64,000 nucleotides of DNA, from NCBI RefSeq assembly GCF_024734665.1, contig NZ_CP102931.1, forward strand, positions 4,152,001 to 4,216,000, given 5' to 3'. The position numbers were made by a program, and so were the translations under genes. Under the pieces are notes generated by a model. It was not told the origin of the DNA. It did not search any database and saw only the letters and a program-made list of their open reading frames with translations. This document shows, piece after piece, positions 53,943 through 62,743 of this stretch. How positions within the stretch are numbered: position 1 is the stretch's first letter; each line of letters opens with the position of its first letter. The stretch is from Variovorax paradoxus (lineage in GTDB: Bacteria; Pseudomonadota; Gammaproteobacteria; Burkholderiales; Burkholderiaceae_C).

Positions 53943-56900
53943 TCACTGCCAGTTGACCGCAATCACCGAGTTCAGGCTGCTCTGGTAGTTCGGCGGTAGC
54001 GTGGTCTGCCCCGCAGCCGGCGGAGAAAAGCTCGCCATCGCCTGCACCAGGTTCTGCACGTTGCTGTCGCTCAGCACACGGCCATCGCTGGTCCTGAACT
54101 GCTCCACGTGGTACTGGCTACCCAGGTACCAGTTGTTCAAGGTGAACTGGTCGGAAGACCCAATCACGCTCACCTCGAGGTTGTTGCCAACCTGCCTGAA
54201 CCACAACTGGTCAGTCGCGATGTCGGCACCAAACAGCGCCACGTCGGCGTTACTCGCTGTGGCGTCGTTCTCCACGATGGAGTCACTGCCCTGACCTCGA
54301 CCCATGCGGTAGGTGTCGTTGCCGGCACCGCCCGTCAGTGTGTCGTTGCCCGCGCCGCCATCGAGCACATTGGCAACCGCGCTGCCCGTGAGGGTGTCGT
54401 TGAAGCCGCTGCCCGTGAGGTTCTCGATGTTCTGCAAGGTGTCGCTGCCCGAACCGCCCGTGGCCTGCGCGCTGGTGACGGCCAAGCTCACCGTCACGGC
54501 CGAGCCGGCGTAGAGATACGAAGCGGTGTCCAAGCCGCCCTGTCCATTGAGCGTGTTGTTGCCAGCGCCGGCATACAGGATGTTGTCGAGCGTGTTGCCG
54601 GTGCCGTTGATGGCACCCGTGGCGTTTAGGCGCAGGTTCTCGACGTTGGTGGCCAGCGTGTGCGTGAGGGTCGAGATCACCGTGTCGCTGCCCTCGCCTG
54701 CCAACTCGGTCACCACGTCCGATGCGTTGTCCACGTAGTAGGTGTCATCACCCGTACCGCCCTTCATCGTGTCTGCGGCACCCAACCCGTCGAGCACGTC
54801 GTTGCCAGCGTTGCCTGTCAAGGTGTTGGCCGCGCTGTTGCCGGTCAGCACGTTGTCCAGCGCATTGCCTGTGCCGTTGATCGCCGTCGTGCCCGTCAGC
54901 GTCAGCCTCTCGACGTTGGCGCCCAATGTGAAAGTCACACTGGACTCGACGGTGTCGGTGCCTTCGCCAGCGTTCTCGTTGACGATGTCAGTGGCGGAGT
55001 CCACAACGTAGGTGTCGTCTCCCGTGCCGCCGCTCATCGTGTCATTGCCGGTCCCGCCGATCAGCCGGTCGTTGCCCGCGTTGCCGATCAGCGTGTCGTT
55101 GCCTGCCTTGCCGTCAATGGTGTCGTTACCCGAGCGGCCGGTCAGAGTCTCGGCCGACGTGGTTCCGTTGAGCGTGAGGTTCTGCACCGTCACTGCGATG
55201 TTGAATACGTCCTGGACGGCAAGGCCGCCCTGGTCGGTCGCAGTCACCCGCACGCTCAGGGCATCCAGCGCGCCGATAGGGACCGTGCCAGTGAACTTGC
55301 GTGTGCTGGCATTGAAACTGAGCCATGACGGCAATGCCGTGCCATCCGCGAGTGTGGCCACATAGCTGAGGCTGTCACCCGCGTCCGGGTCGGTAAAGGA
55401 ACCCGACGGAACGGTGTAGTTGATCGCAGTGCCTTCGGCCACGCTCTGGTCGGCCAGCGGTGTGGCGACGACAGGGCTCTGGTTGGGTGGCGTGACATTC
55501 AGATTGACATAAATGCCGGTGCCCGAACCGTAGTTGTCGGTGCCCCAGAGCACGAATTGCAGGCTGCCAACGTTGGCCGATGTCGGCGTGCCCGAGAAGG
55601 TTCGCGTCTGCGCATCGAAGGACAGCCAAGACGGCAGCGGATCGCCGTTGGACATCGTGGCGCTGTAGATGACCGAATCCCACACATCGGGGTCGGTGAT
55701 GGTGTTGACCGGCACCACGTAGCTGAAGACAGTGCCCTCGCTGGCCTTCAACGTCGGCAGGAAGCTGTTGACCGTCGGCGCGTGGTTGTTGTTGGCCCGG
55801 TCCACCACCGTCTGGATCATGGTCTGGTCCCACACCGTGCCGTTGGCAAACTCGATGTGATCGATCTTGTGGTCCTGCGTCACACCGCCGCTCTGGGTGT
55901 TGGCGCCGTAGTAGTCGAGGAACGCGATCTGGTCGGAAGTGCCCTTGATCTTGAAGAAGATGTGACTGCCTGACTGGAAGGCCAGTACGTCGTTCTCGCC
56001 GATGCCGGCGCCAAAGCGCAGCGTGTCGAGCGCGTCCAGTGCGTCGGTGTTGTCGATGGTGTCCTGGCCGTCGCCCGCGTTGAACACATAAACATCGTCG
56101 CCAGCACCGCCCGAGAGGAAGTCGTTGCCCTGACCGCCCGTGAGCAAGTTGTTGCCGTCATTGCCCCAGAGGCCGTTGGCCAGGCCATTGCCTGTGGCGT
56201 AGAGATCGTCCGCGCCGTCCAGCGCAAGCCGCTCGACGTTGGCCCCCAGGGTCCAACTGACAGAGGAGCGCACAAAGTCGTCGCCTTCGCCGGCGTTCTC
56301 GATAATGATGTCGCCGGCATCATCGATCTCGTAATAGTCGTCACCAGTGCCGCCGATCAGCGTGTCCTGGCCTTCGGAGCCGAACAGTGCATCGTCTCCG
56401 CCGCCGCCAATCAGTGTGTCGTTGCCGCCCAACCCCAGCAGGTTGTTGTCCGCATCGTTGCCGGTGATGACGTTGTCGAGGTTATTGCCGTTGCCGCGGT
56501 AGACGGCGCCACTCAAGATCAGGTTCTCGACGTTGTCGTCGAGGACGTAGGTAGTGTCGTAGTTGCGGACGATCGTGTCGATGCCTTCGTCCTGGTGTTC
56601 CGTCACCCAGTTGTCGTTTTCATCGACGATGTAGGTGTCGTTGCCCGCGCCGCCTTCCATGATGTCGTCGCCGAGGCCGCCATCGAGCACGTTGTCGCCG
56701 GCATTGCCGATCAGCACGTTGTCGCCATCGTCGCCGGTAGCATTGATGTCGAGGGTGCCAGTCAGGGTCACGTTCTCGATGTTCGCGATCTCCGAGACGG
56801 AGAAGCTTCGCCCGATCTCCACCGTGTCGAAGCCTTCGTCCTCGAACTCAATCACCACATCGCCTGCGCTGTCGACCACGTAGGTGTCGTTGTTCAGGCC

Positions 56901-59900
56901 GCCTTCGAGCCGGTCTTCGCCCCCACCCCCGACCAGGCGGTTTTCGTATTCATTGCCCACGATGATGTTGTCACCGGCATTTCCGGTGCCGTTACGCGCA
57001 TCCTGGCCAATCAATGTGAGGTTCTCCAGGTCCGCGCCCAGCACGTAGCTGATCGCGCTCACCACCGTGTCGGTTCCGCCGCCGGCAGCCTCCACGATGA
57101 GGTCCTGCTCGTTGTCGACCATGTACACGTCATCGCCGTCACCGCCGTCCAGTACGTCAACTCCCGCACCTCCGTCGAGGGTGTCGTTGCCTGCACCGCC
57201 GATGAGGCTGTCGTCTCCATCTTCACCCCGGAGCGAATTATCCAAGTCGTTGCCAGTGATGATGTTGGCCAGCGCGTTGCCGGTGCCGTCCAGGGCATTG
57301 GGCCCTACGAGCGTGAGGTTCTCGACGTTGCTCCATAGCGCATAGCTCACGGTGGCGAACACGGAGTCGATCCCGCTCGCGAACGCCTCGTTGACCTGAT
57401 CGGCAACGTTGTCCACGCGGTATTCATCGTCGCCGGTAAAGCCCATCAGCACATCGATGCCTTCGCCCCCATCCAGCAGATCGTTGCCAGCGCCACCGTC
57501 AATGATGTCGTTGCCTGCCATACCGAGCAGAGTGCTGCCAAGGACGTTATTGCCCACGATGGCGTTGTCCGCAGCATTGCCGGTGGCGTGCGTGGCCTGG
57601 GAGCCTTGCAGGATGCGCAGATCTTCGACGTTCTCGCCCAGCACATAGTCGATGCCGGTGAAGACAACATCGCGGCCCTCGCCCTGTGCTTCGCTGACGG
57701 TGTCGCCTACGTCATCGACGCGGTATTCATCGTCGCCCGCCCCGCCGAACATCTCGTCTGTTCCGAGGTTGCCGTCAAGGAGGTCGTTGCCCACGCCACC
57801 GACGAGGACGTCGTTGCCGACACCGCCATCTAGTTGGTCGTTACCCGCGTCGCCCGCCAACTGATCGTTGTCGTCACCCCCAAGGAGAATATCGTTGTCG
57901 TCGCCGCCTGCGAGCGTGTCGGCGCCGAGCCCGCCTTGCAGGGTATCTGCGCCCGCATCTCCTTCGATGACGTCGTTTCCGTCGCCCCCTGCCATCGCAT
58001 CGTTGCCCTCCCCGCCAACCAGCACATCGGCCCCGAGAGCGCCCATGATGTTGTCGTCGCCCAAGCCACCGGAAATCCGGTCATCGCCATCGCCACCGTC
58101 GAGTTCGTCACCCCCCGCATCGCCGAAGATGAGGTCATCGCCCTGTCCGCCCATTACAGTGTCGTTGCCATCGCCGCCGTAGGCGATGTCGTTGCCCGCG
58201 CCAAGATCGAGCACGTCGTTGCCGGCCCGCCCGTCTACCATATCGTCGCCAGCCAGTGCGTGGATGACTTCCCTGCCGGAGGTTCCCTGAACGAAGTCGG
58301 CTCCCTCGGTGACAGGGATATCGATTGGCACCGCCTCGATCAACTGCGCAATGGTCATCCTGCTGCCATCGGAAAATTGCACTTCGTCGATGGGCGACGT
58401 GCCAGCCAGATCGTCGTAGTCCACTCCGTCCAGGTGAATTTGCGTGCTGCCGGAGGCGTCGCCGATCACCAGCGACCCCAGCGAAAGTCGCACCGCGCCA
58501 AGATTGAAGCCGCCCTCGAGTACCAAGACGTTCCAGCTATCGTCGTCCTCGTCCTCGATATGCTTTGTGCCACTGCCCAACGCCACGTAATAGAAGTCGC
58601 TGCCGGCGCCACCGTTCATCGTGTCGTTTCCTGCACCGGAGCGGATGAAATCATTGCCTGCACCGCCGAGCAGCACGTCGTCTCCGCTGCCTCCCCAGAG
58701 CGTGTCATTGCCGTCATCGCCAGAGAGGTAGTTGTCGCCGTCGCCGGCCATCAAAGTGTCGTCGCCATCGCCACCGTAGAGCGTGTCGTTGCCGTTGAAT
58801 TCGAGCGCCACATCCACGAGATTGCCGTCGCCGCTCAGATAGTCGTCGCCTTCTCCGCCGAAAAGTACGTCATCGCCGCCCATGCCGAACAACCGATCAT
58901 TGCCCGCACCACCATCGAGAGAGTCGTTGCCATGAAATTGGCCGGCCAAGTAGGCGGCGCCTGCGTCGCCTTGCAACTCATCCGCACCGTCGCCGCCGAT
59001 CAGCGTGTCGTCTCTGCCTCCGCCTACAAGGATGTCGTCTCCCTCTCCGCCATCCAGATAGTCGTTGCCATGGGAGATACCCGCCAGCTTCTGCTCCTCG
59101 TTGTCGCCCCACAGGATGTCGTTGCCGGCACCACCGTACAACGCGTCGTCTCCGCCTCCGCCCAACAACTGGTCCTTGCCTTCGCCGCCATCGAGTTGGT
59201 CGTTGCCATGGAATTCGGCGGCAAGACTGCTCTCGTCCTGATCGTCGCCGACCAGCACGTCGTCGTCCGCGCCGCCGTACAGCGTGTCATCACCGCCACC
59301 GCCGATCAGACGGTCATTGCCGGCTTCGCCATCGAGCCAATCGGCGCCGTGGAAACTGCCGGCCAGTTGCGATTCGCTGTCGTCGCCCAGCAAGAAGTCC
59401 GCACCGTCGCCACCGAAAAGCGTATCGTCCTTGCCCCCGCCGATGAGCTGGTCGTCGCCTTCTTCCCCGTCGAGATAGTCGTTGCCGTGGAAGGTGCCGG
59501 TGAGATTGGCCTCGCTGTCGTCGTCGCCCCAGATGTTGTCATTGCCCGCGCCGCCGTAGAGCGTGTCGTCGCGCCCGCCACCAACGAGCTGATCGTCGCC
59601 GTCTTCGCCATCGAGGTAGTCCTCGCCGTGAAAATTGCCTTCCAGCTTGTCCTCGGAGGTATCGTCCCCCCACAGAAGGTCGGCGCCGACGCCGCCGTAG
59701 AGGGTGTCGTCGGCACCACCGCCCTTGAGGGTGTCGTCGCCCTCTCCGCCGTCGAGGAAGTCGTTGCCATGCAGCGCGCCGTCGAGCGTCTCGTAGAAAC
59801 CGAGGTCCTTGATGCCGTCTCCCATCAGGAAGTCGGCCCCCGCTCCGCCCACGATGATGTCGTTGCCACCGTGTCCCCACAGTTGGTCGTCGCCGTCGCC

Positions 59901-62129
59901 ACCGTCCAGGTAGTCGCCGCCTAGCCCGCCGTTCACGCTGTCGTCGCCGGCATCGCCGAACATGGCATCGCCGTCCGAATCCATGGTGAGCGAGCCTCCG
60001 CCCACCACCGTGTTGCTGGTACCGTTGTTATAGACGCCCCAATTGCTGCCCTGTATGACCAGCGTTGTGCCGGAAGGCGGCACCCATTGGTCGTCGGGGC
60101 TCACGCGCTGGAACACATTGAGACCGGTCGCGCCGAAGATGTGATCGTTGCCGGCGCCGCCGTGAATGACGTCGCTGCCGCTGCCGCCGCCGATCAGGTC
60201 TGAGCCTTCCCCGCCGTTGATCTCGTCATTGCCTGCCAAGCCGTCGAGTGCGTCGTTGCCACCCAGGCCGTTGATTTTGTCAACCCCACTGCTGCCATCA
60301 ATGACGTCGTTGAAGTCGGCCTCGGCGGTCCCTCCATTGAGGGTGCCATCCGTGCCCCAGTTCGCGGAGACCCACTTGTAGGTGTTGTAGCGCGGATCTC
60401 CGGGTTGGATCTCGAAGTCGATCTCGACCCCGCGAATGAGCGCGCGCTGGTCGCCGTTGTAGGTGCGCGCGGCCTCTCCCGCATCGTGCAGAGCGATCTC
60501 CCATGCGTTGGAACTGACGCTGCCCTCCGCATCCTGGAATGTCGCGCTGAGTTGGGCACTACCGTCTTCATCCACGTCACCCACTTGGATCAGCGACACG
60601 AGGACGCGATCCTGTCCGGGCACCAGCGTAATGACGGCACCGTTGGCGGGCACGGTGCTGTCGCCAAGGATGACCTGGAACTTGTCGGCCAGATCGGACA
60701 AGGCGAGCGTCAGGGTTTCGCCAGCCTTTGCCGGGCGGTTGAGGTAGAAAACGAAGGTCTTGCCGTTGCCTTCGCTGATGTTGACCGTGCCGCTGGCCGT
60801 GGCGGGATCGAAAGCGCTGTCAGCGAACGGATTCGGCCCCATGTCTTGCTGCAACACCACCTTCGATGTCGTGCTCAGCCGGATACCGAGGTAGCCGACA
60901 GCACGCGATGAATCGAAATTGTTCACGGTGATCTGGCTGCCCGCTCCAAGCAGCGCCCCGGTAATCACCAGTGTCCTGCCGCCGGGATCCAGCGTGTAGA
61001 TGACCTGCGTCGCGCCGCTGCCGACGGTCCATACCTGCTTATTGCCGACGAGCTTGTATTCCGCGGCCCCACCGCCAACAAGCGCCGCGCCGCCCACCAC
61101 GATCTCGCCGAGACCGTCGCTGTCTACGACGACATCCTTCCCGTCGCCTGGCTGAAAAACGTAGGTGTCGCTGCCAATCCCGCCGCTCAACCGGTCGTCA
61201 TTGGCACCGCCCGCAAGGTAGTCATTCTTCGACCCACCAGTCAATTGGTCATCACCTGCTCCGCCGAACAGCGCAATGCCTTTTTCGTTAAGCGCCGTGC
61301 GCAATGGTGCGTACAGCCCGGAGGGGAATTTGGAAGGGCCTAGGTTATCCCCACCGACAGTGCCATGATAGATCACCCTGCCTTGGGAATCGAGCAGTCG
61401 CGTGACGCCTTGGGTCCAGAGGTCTTCCACGAGACCCGGCATCTCGGCAGCCGCATGAGCCAGACCGGTAGCCGGGTGATAGGTCTGAATTTCGCGCTGT
61501 TGGTCAGCTGCAAAGTCGGCGGCGGTGTAGTTGACGCGCGGCACGGCCGATTTACTCGCCGGATCGAAACTGATGATGACCTTGCGCCCCAGACCTGTCG
61601 GATCGATGCGCGGCTCAAGGTAGGCGTTGCCGATTTTCGAGGACGTCGAGTCCGATTCGAAATCAAAATCGTCATTGAACGGAAGGATGGCCAGGTCTTC
61701 AATGTGACGCGTGCCGTCCGCTTCGATGACGAATGTGGCGCCCTGCGCCAGCGTAAAGCCGGATGACTGATAGACGTAGGTCCGGAATGCGTGGTCATTG
61801 ATCCCGTCTTCGTAGCTAGACTGGCGGATATCGACGTTTGCACTCTTGGCTCCGGCCAGCGCAACCGCACTGGCCAGCGTGAATGTCTGTCTCTGGCCGT
61901 TAGCCTGGAAGAGGCCTCCGTCCATGAACGCCTTGACGACCTGAATAGAAGAGGCATTGGCAAAACGGCCAGGCCCGCCAGCCATGAAAGACACCGCGTC
62001 CATGTCGATGGTGATTGGCCCGGCAGGACGGATCACCGCCGCACTGGCAAGATTCTGAGGCGGCGTTGTCTGTCCGTAAAGATAAAGGGCCGTCATCTCC
62101 CGAGCGCCCAATTGCATCCACGTGTACAT
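53943..62129 (-). CDS. Giant RTX protein, type I secreted
   Basis: 2,728 residues from ATG 62129 with AAAGGA 7 bases upstream. Order of parts: unique N-terminal domain (1 to about 280); a short RTX block; a Calx-beta-like region (about 445-530, ISEGNGKTFVFYLNRP); a long GGxGxDxUx calcium-repeat region (from about 610), including eight 46-47 residue superrepeats; a haemolysin-associated segment (VQFSDGSRMTIAQLI). Next are repeats of the form VENLTLVGPNALDGTGNALAN alternating with RTX nonapeptides, two cadherin-like putative Ig modules (LPSWLSFDAQTRTFSGTP and LPSWLSFNASTRKFTGTV), more RTX and a C-terminal secretion signal. No leader, as expected for type I export. Adhesin or S-layer-like function is likely; no toxin or lipase motif seen. 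Confidence 0.93.
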   Translation of the reverse strand: MYTWMQLGAREMTALYLYGQTTPPQNLASAAVIRPAGPITIDMDAVSFMAGGPGRFANASSIQVVKAFMDGGLFQANGQRQTFTLASAVALAGAKSANVDIRQSSYEDGINDHAFRTYVYQSSGFTLAQGATFVIEADGTRHIEDLAILPFNDDFDFESDSTSSKIGNAYLEPRIDPTGLGRKVIISFDPASKSAVPRVNYTAADFAADQQREIQTYHPATGLAHAAAEMPGLVEDLWTQGVTRLLDSQGRVIYHGTVGGDNLGPSKFPSGLYAPLRTALNEKGIALFGGAGDDQLTGGSKNDYLAGGANDDRLSGGIGSDTYVFQPGDGKDVVVDSDGLGEIVVGGAALVGGGAAEYKLVGNKQVWTVGSGATQVIYTLDPGGRTLVITGALLGAGSQITVNNFDSSRAVGYLGIRLSTTSKVVLQQDMGPNPFADSAFDPATASGTVNISEGNGKTFVFYLNRPAKAGETLTLALSDLADKFQVILGDSTVPANGAVITLVPGQDRVLVSLIQVGDVDEDGSAQLSATFQDAEGSVSSNAWEIALHDAGEAARTYNGDQRALIRGVEIDFEIQPGDPRYNTYKWVSANWGTDGTLNGGTAEADFNDVIDGSSGVDKINGLGGNDALDGLAGNDEINGGEGSDLIGGGSGSDVIHGGAGNDHIFGATGLNVFQRVSPDDQWVPPSGTTLVIQGSNWGVYNNGTSNTVVGGGSLTMDSDGDAMFGDAGDDSVNGGLGGDYLDGGDGDDQLWGHGGNDIIVGGAGADFLMGDGIKDLGFYETLDGALHGNDFLDGGEGDDTLKGGGADDTLYGGVGADLLWGDDTSEDKLEGNFHGEDYLDGEDGDDQLVGGGRDDTLYGGAGNDNIWGDDDSEANLTGTFHGNDYLDGEEGDDQLIGGGKDDTLFGGDGADFLLGDDSESQLAGSFHGADWLDGEAGNDRLIGGGGDDTLYGGADDDVLVGDDQDESSLAAEFHGNDQLDGGEGKDQLLGGGGDDALYGGAGNDILWGDNEEQKLAGISHGNDYLDGGEGDDILVGGGRDDTLIGGDGADELQGDAGAAYLAGQFHGNDSLDGGAGNDRLFGMGGDDVLFGGEGDDYLSGDGNLVDVALEFNGNDTLYGGDGDDTLMAGDGDNYLSGDDGNDTLWGGSGDDVLLGGAGNDFIRSGAGNDTMNGGAGSDFYYVALGSGTKHIEDEDDDSWNVLVLEGGFNLGAVRLSLGSLVIGDASGSTQIHLDGVDYDDLAGTSPIDEVQFSDGSRMTIAQLIEAVPIDIPVTEGADFVQGTSGREVIHALAGDDMVDGRAGNDVLDLGAGNDIAYGGDGNDTVMGGQGDDLIFGDAGGDELDGGDGDDRISGGLGDDNIMGALGADVLVGGEGNDAMAGGDGNDVIEGDAGADTLQGGLGADTLAGGDDNDILLGGDDNDQLAGDAGNDQLDGGVGNDVLVGGVGNDLLDGNLGTDEMFGGAGDDEYRVDDVGDTVSEAQGEGRDVVFTGIDYVLGENVEDLRILQGSQATHATGNAADNAIVGNNVLGSTLLGMAGNDIIDGGAGNDLLDGGEGIDVLMGFTGDDEYRVDNVADQVNEAFASGIDSVFATVSYALWSNVENLTLVGPNALDGTGNALANIITGNDLDNSLRGEDGDDSLIGGAGNDTLDGGAGVDVLDGGDGDDVYMVDNEQDLIVEAAGGGTDTVVSAISYVLGADLENLTLIGQDARNGTGNAGDNIIVGNEYENRLVGGGGEDRLEGGLNNDTYVVDSAGDVVIEFEDEGFDTVEIGRSFSVSEIANIENVTLTGTLDINATGDDGDNVLIGNAGDNVLDGGLGDDIMEGGAGNDTYIVDENDNWVTEHQDEGIDTIVRNYDTTYVLDDNVENLILSGAVYRGNGNNLDNVITGNDADNNLLGLGGNDTLIGGGGDDALFGSEGQDTLIGGTGDDYYEIDDAGDIIIENAGEGDDFVRSSVSWTLGANVERLALDGADDLYATGNGLANGLWGNDGNNLLTGGQGNDFLSGGAGDDVYVFNAGDGQDTIDNTDALDALDTLRFGAGIGENDVLAFQSGSHIFFKIKGTSDQIAFLDYYGANTQSGGVTQDHKIDHIEFANGTVWDQTMIQTVVDRANNNHAPTVNSFLPTLKASEGTVFSYVVPVNTITDPDVWDSVIYSATMSNGDPLPSWLSFDAQTRTFSGTPTSANVGSLQFVLWGTDNYGSGTGIYVNLNVTPPNQSPVVATPLADQSVAEGTAINYTVPSGSFTDPDAGDSLSYVATLADGTALPSWLSFNASTRKFTGTVPIGALDALSVRVTATDQGGLAVQDVFNIAVTVQNLTLNGTTSAETLTGRSGNDTIDGKAGNDTLIGNAGNDRLIGGTGNDTMSGGTGDDTYVVDSATDIVNENAGEGTDTVESSVTFTLGANVERLTLTGTTAINGTGNALDNVLTGNSAANTLTGNAGNDVLDGLGAADTMKGGTGDDTYYVDNASDVVTELAGEGSDTVISTLTHTLATNVENLRLNATGAINGTGNTLDNILYAGAGNNTLNGQGGLDTASYLYAGSAVTVSLAVTSAQATGGSGSDTLQNIENLTGSGFNDTLTGSAVANVLDGGAGNDTLTGGAGNDTYRMGRGQGSDSIVENDATASNADVALFGADIATDQLWFRQVGNNLEVSVIGSSDQFTLNNWYLGSQYHVEQFRTSDGRVLSDSNVQNLVQAMASFSPPAAGQTTLPPNYQSSLNSVIAVNWQ
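58705..59775 (-). repeat. Eight tandem 46-47 residue superrepeats inside the RTX gene
   Basis: Each unit starts FHGNDYLDG-like, continues EGDDQLIGGGKDDTLFGG and ends with an acidic GDDxSExxLxG linker. Units are about 138-141 bases and partly diverged, so the array is old but recognisable in DNA. Confidence 0.75.
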
Positions 62130-62152
62130 ATCGCGATCCTTTGGTTAAACCG

Positions 62153-62599
62153 TCATGGGTAGTTTTCAAGTGCTGTGGTATCCGTGCCGATACTCTTCAG
62201 TGCCGGGCCGCACGCATCGACGGCCACCAGACTCTTGTAGAAACGCCGGGCTCCCTGCGAGACTTCGGTCTGCTTCTTCTCGAAATTGAGGGTGACCTCG
62301 GCGTAGTTGAAGCCGGTCAGGGTGTCTACCCAAGTGCGGCGCCAGTCGGGATGCCGGTCAACCCCGCAGCAGGTCTCGTTCGCTTGTAGAAAGCGGGCGA
62401 TTGCCTCGGGGTTCGCTTCGATGTTCATCTGGAAGATCTCGTGGCGAATGGCTGATTCGATCAGCTCGCGATCATCGAGATACCTCATCTTCGACACGCA
62501 ATAGCCGGAATCCATCAGGCGCCAGTACCCCCAGGAGCATGCGACCAGGAGAGCGGCAGAAGCAACGACTACGATGCTTGCAGAGATTTTTTTCTTCAT
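62153..62599 (-). CDS. Small exported protein next to the RTX gene
   Basis: 148 residues from ATG 62599 (a second ATG at 62605 adds two residues). Leader KKKISASIVVVASAALLVAC could be a lipobox (LVAC) or membrane anchor. The mature part has several cysteines (NETCCGVDRHPDW, VDACGP) and FNYAEVTLNFEKKQTEV. Family not recognised. Its position between the RTX and HlyD genes suggests it takes part in secretion or surface retention of the RTX protein. Confidence 0.65.
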   Translation of the reverse strand: MKKKISASIVVVASAALLVACSWGYWRLMDSGYCVSKMRYLDDRELIESAIRHEIFQMNIEANPEAIARFLQANETCCGVDRHPDWRRTWVDTLTGFNYAEVTLNFEKKQTEVSQGARRFYKSLVAVDACGPALKSIGTDTTALENYP

Positions 62600-62743
62600 A
62601 TGCATGAGTTAGAGAGGGCGGTCGCACTGCTTCCTTGTTCAGATTGGGGTAGTCGCAAAGGTTGATCGGAATGGATTTACGGCTTTCATATTTACTCGTG
62701 TAATACTGTTTTCTCACCGGGAAGAACGAGCTGCCCGCCCGAC

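Noticed and set aside
57834..59924. 696-codon plus-strand frame inside the RTX gene
   Set aside because: Antisense product of the repetitive calcium-repeat DNA; the minus-strand reading gives perfect RTX motifs.
54300..60300. Tandem DNA repeats as a CRISPR array
   Set aside because: The periodicity follows 27-base RTX nonapeptide pairs and 138-141 base units within one open frame; there are no unique spacers or cas genes.
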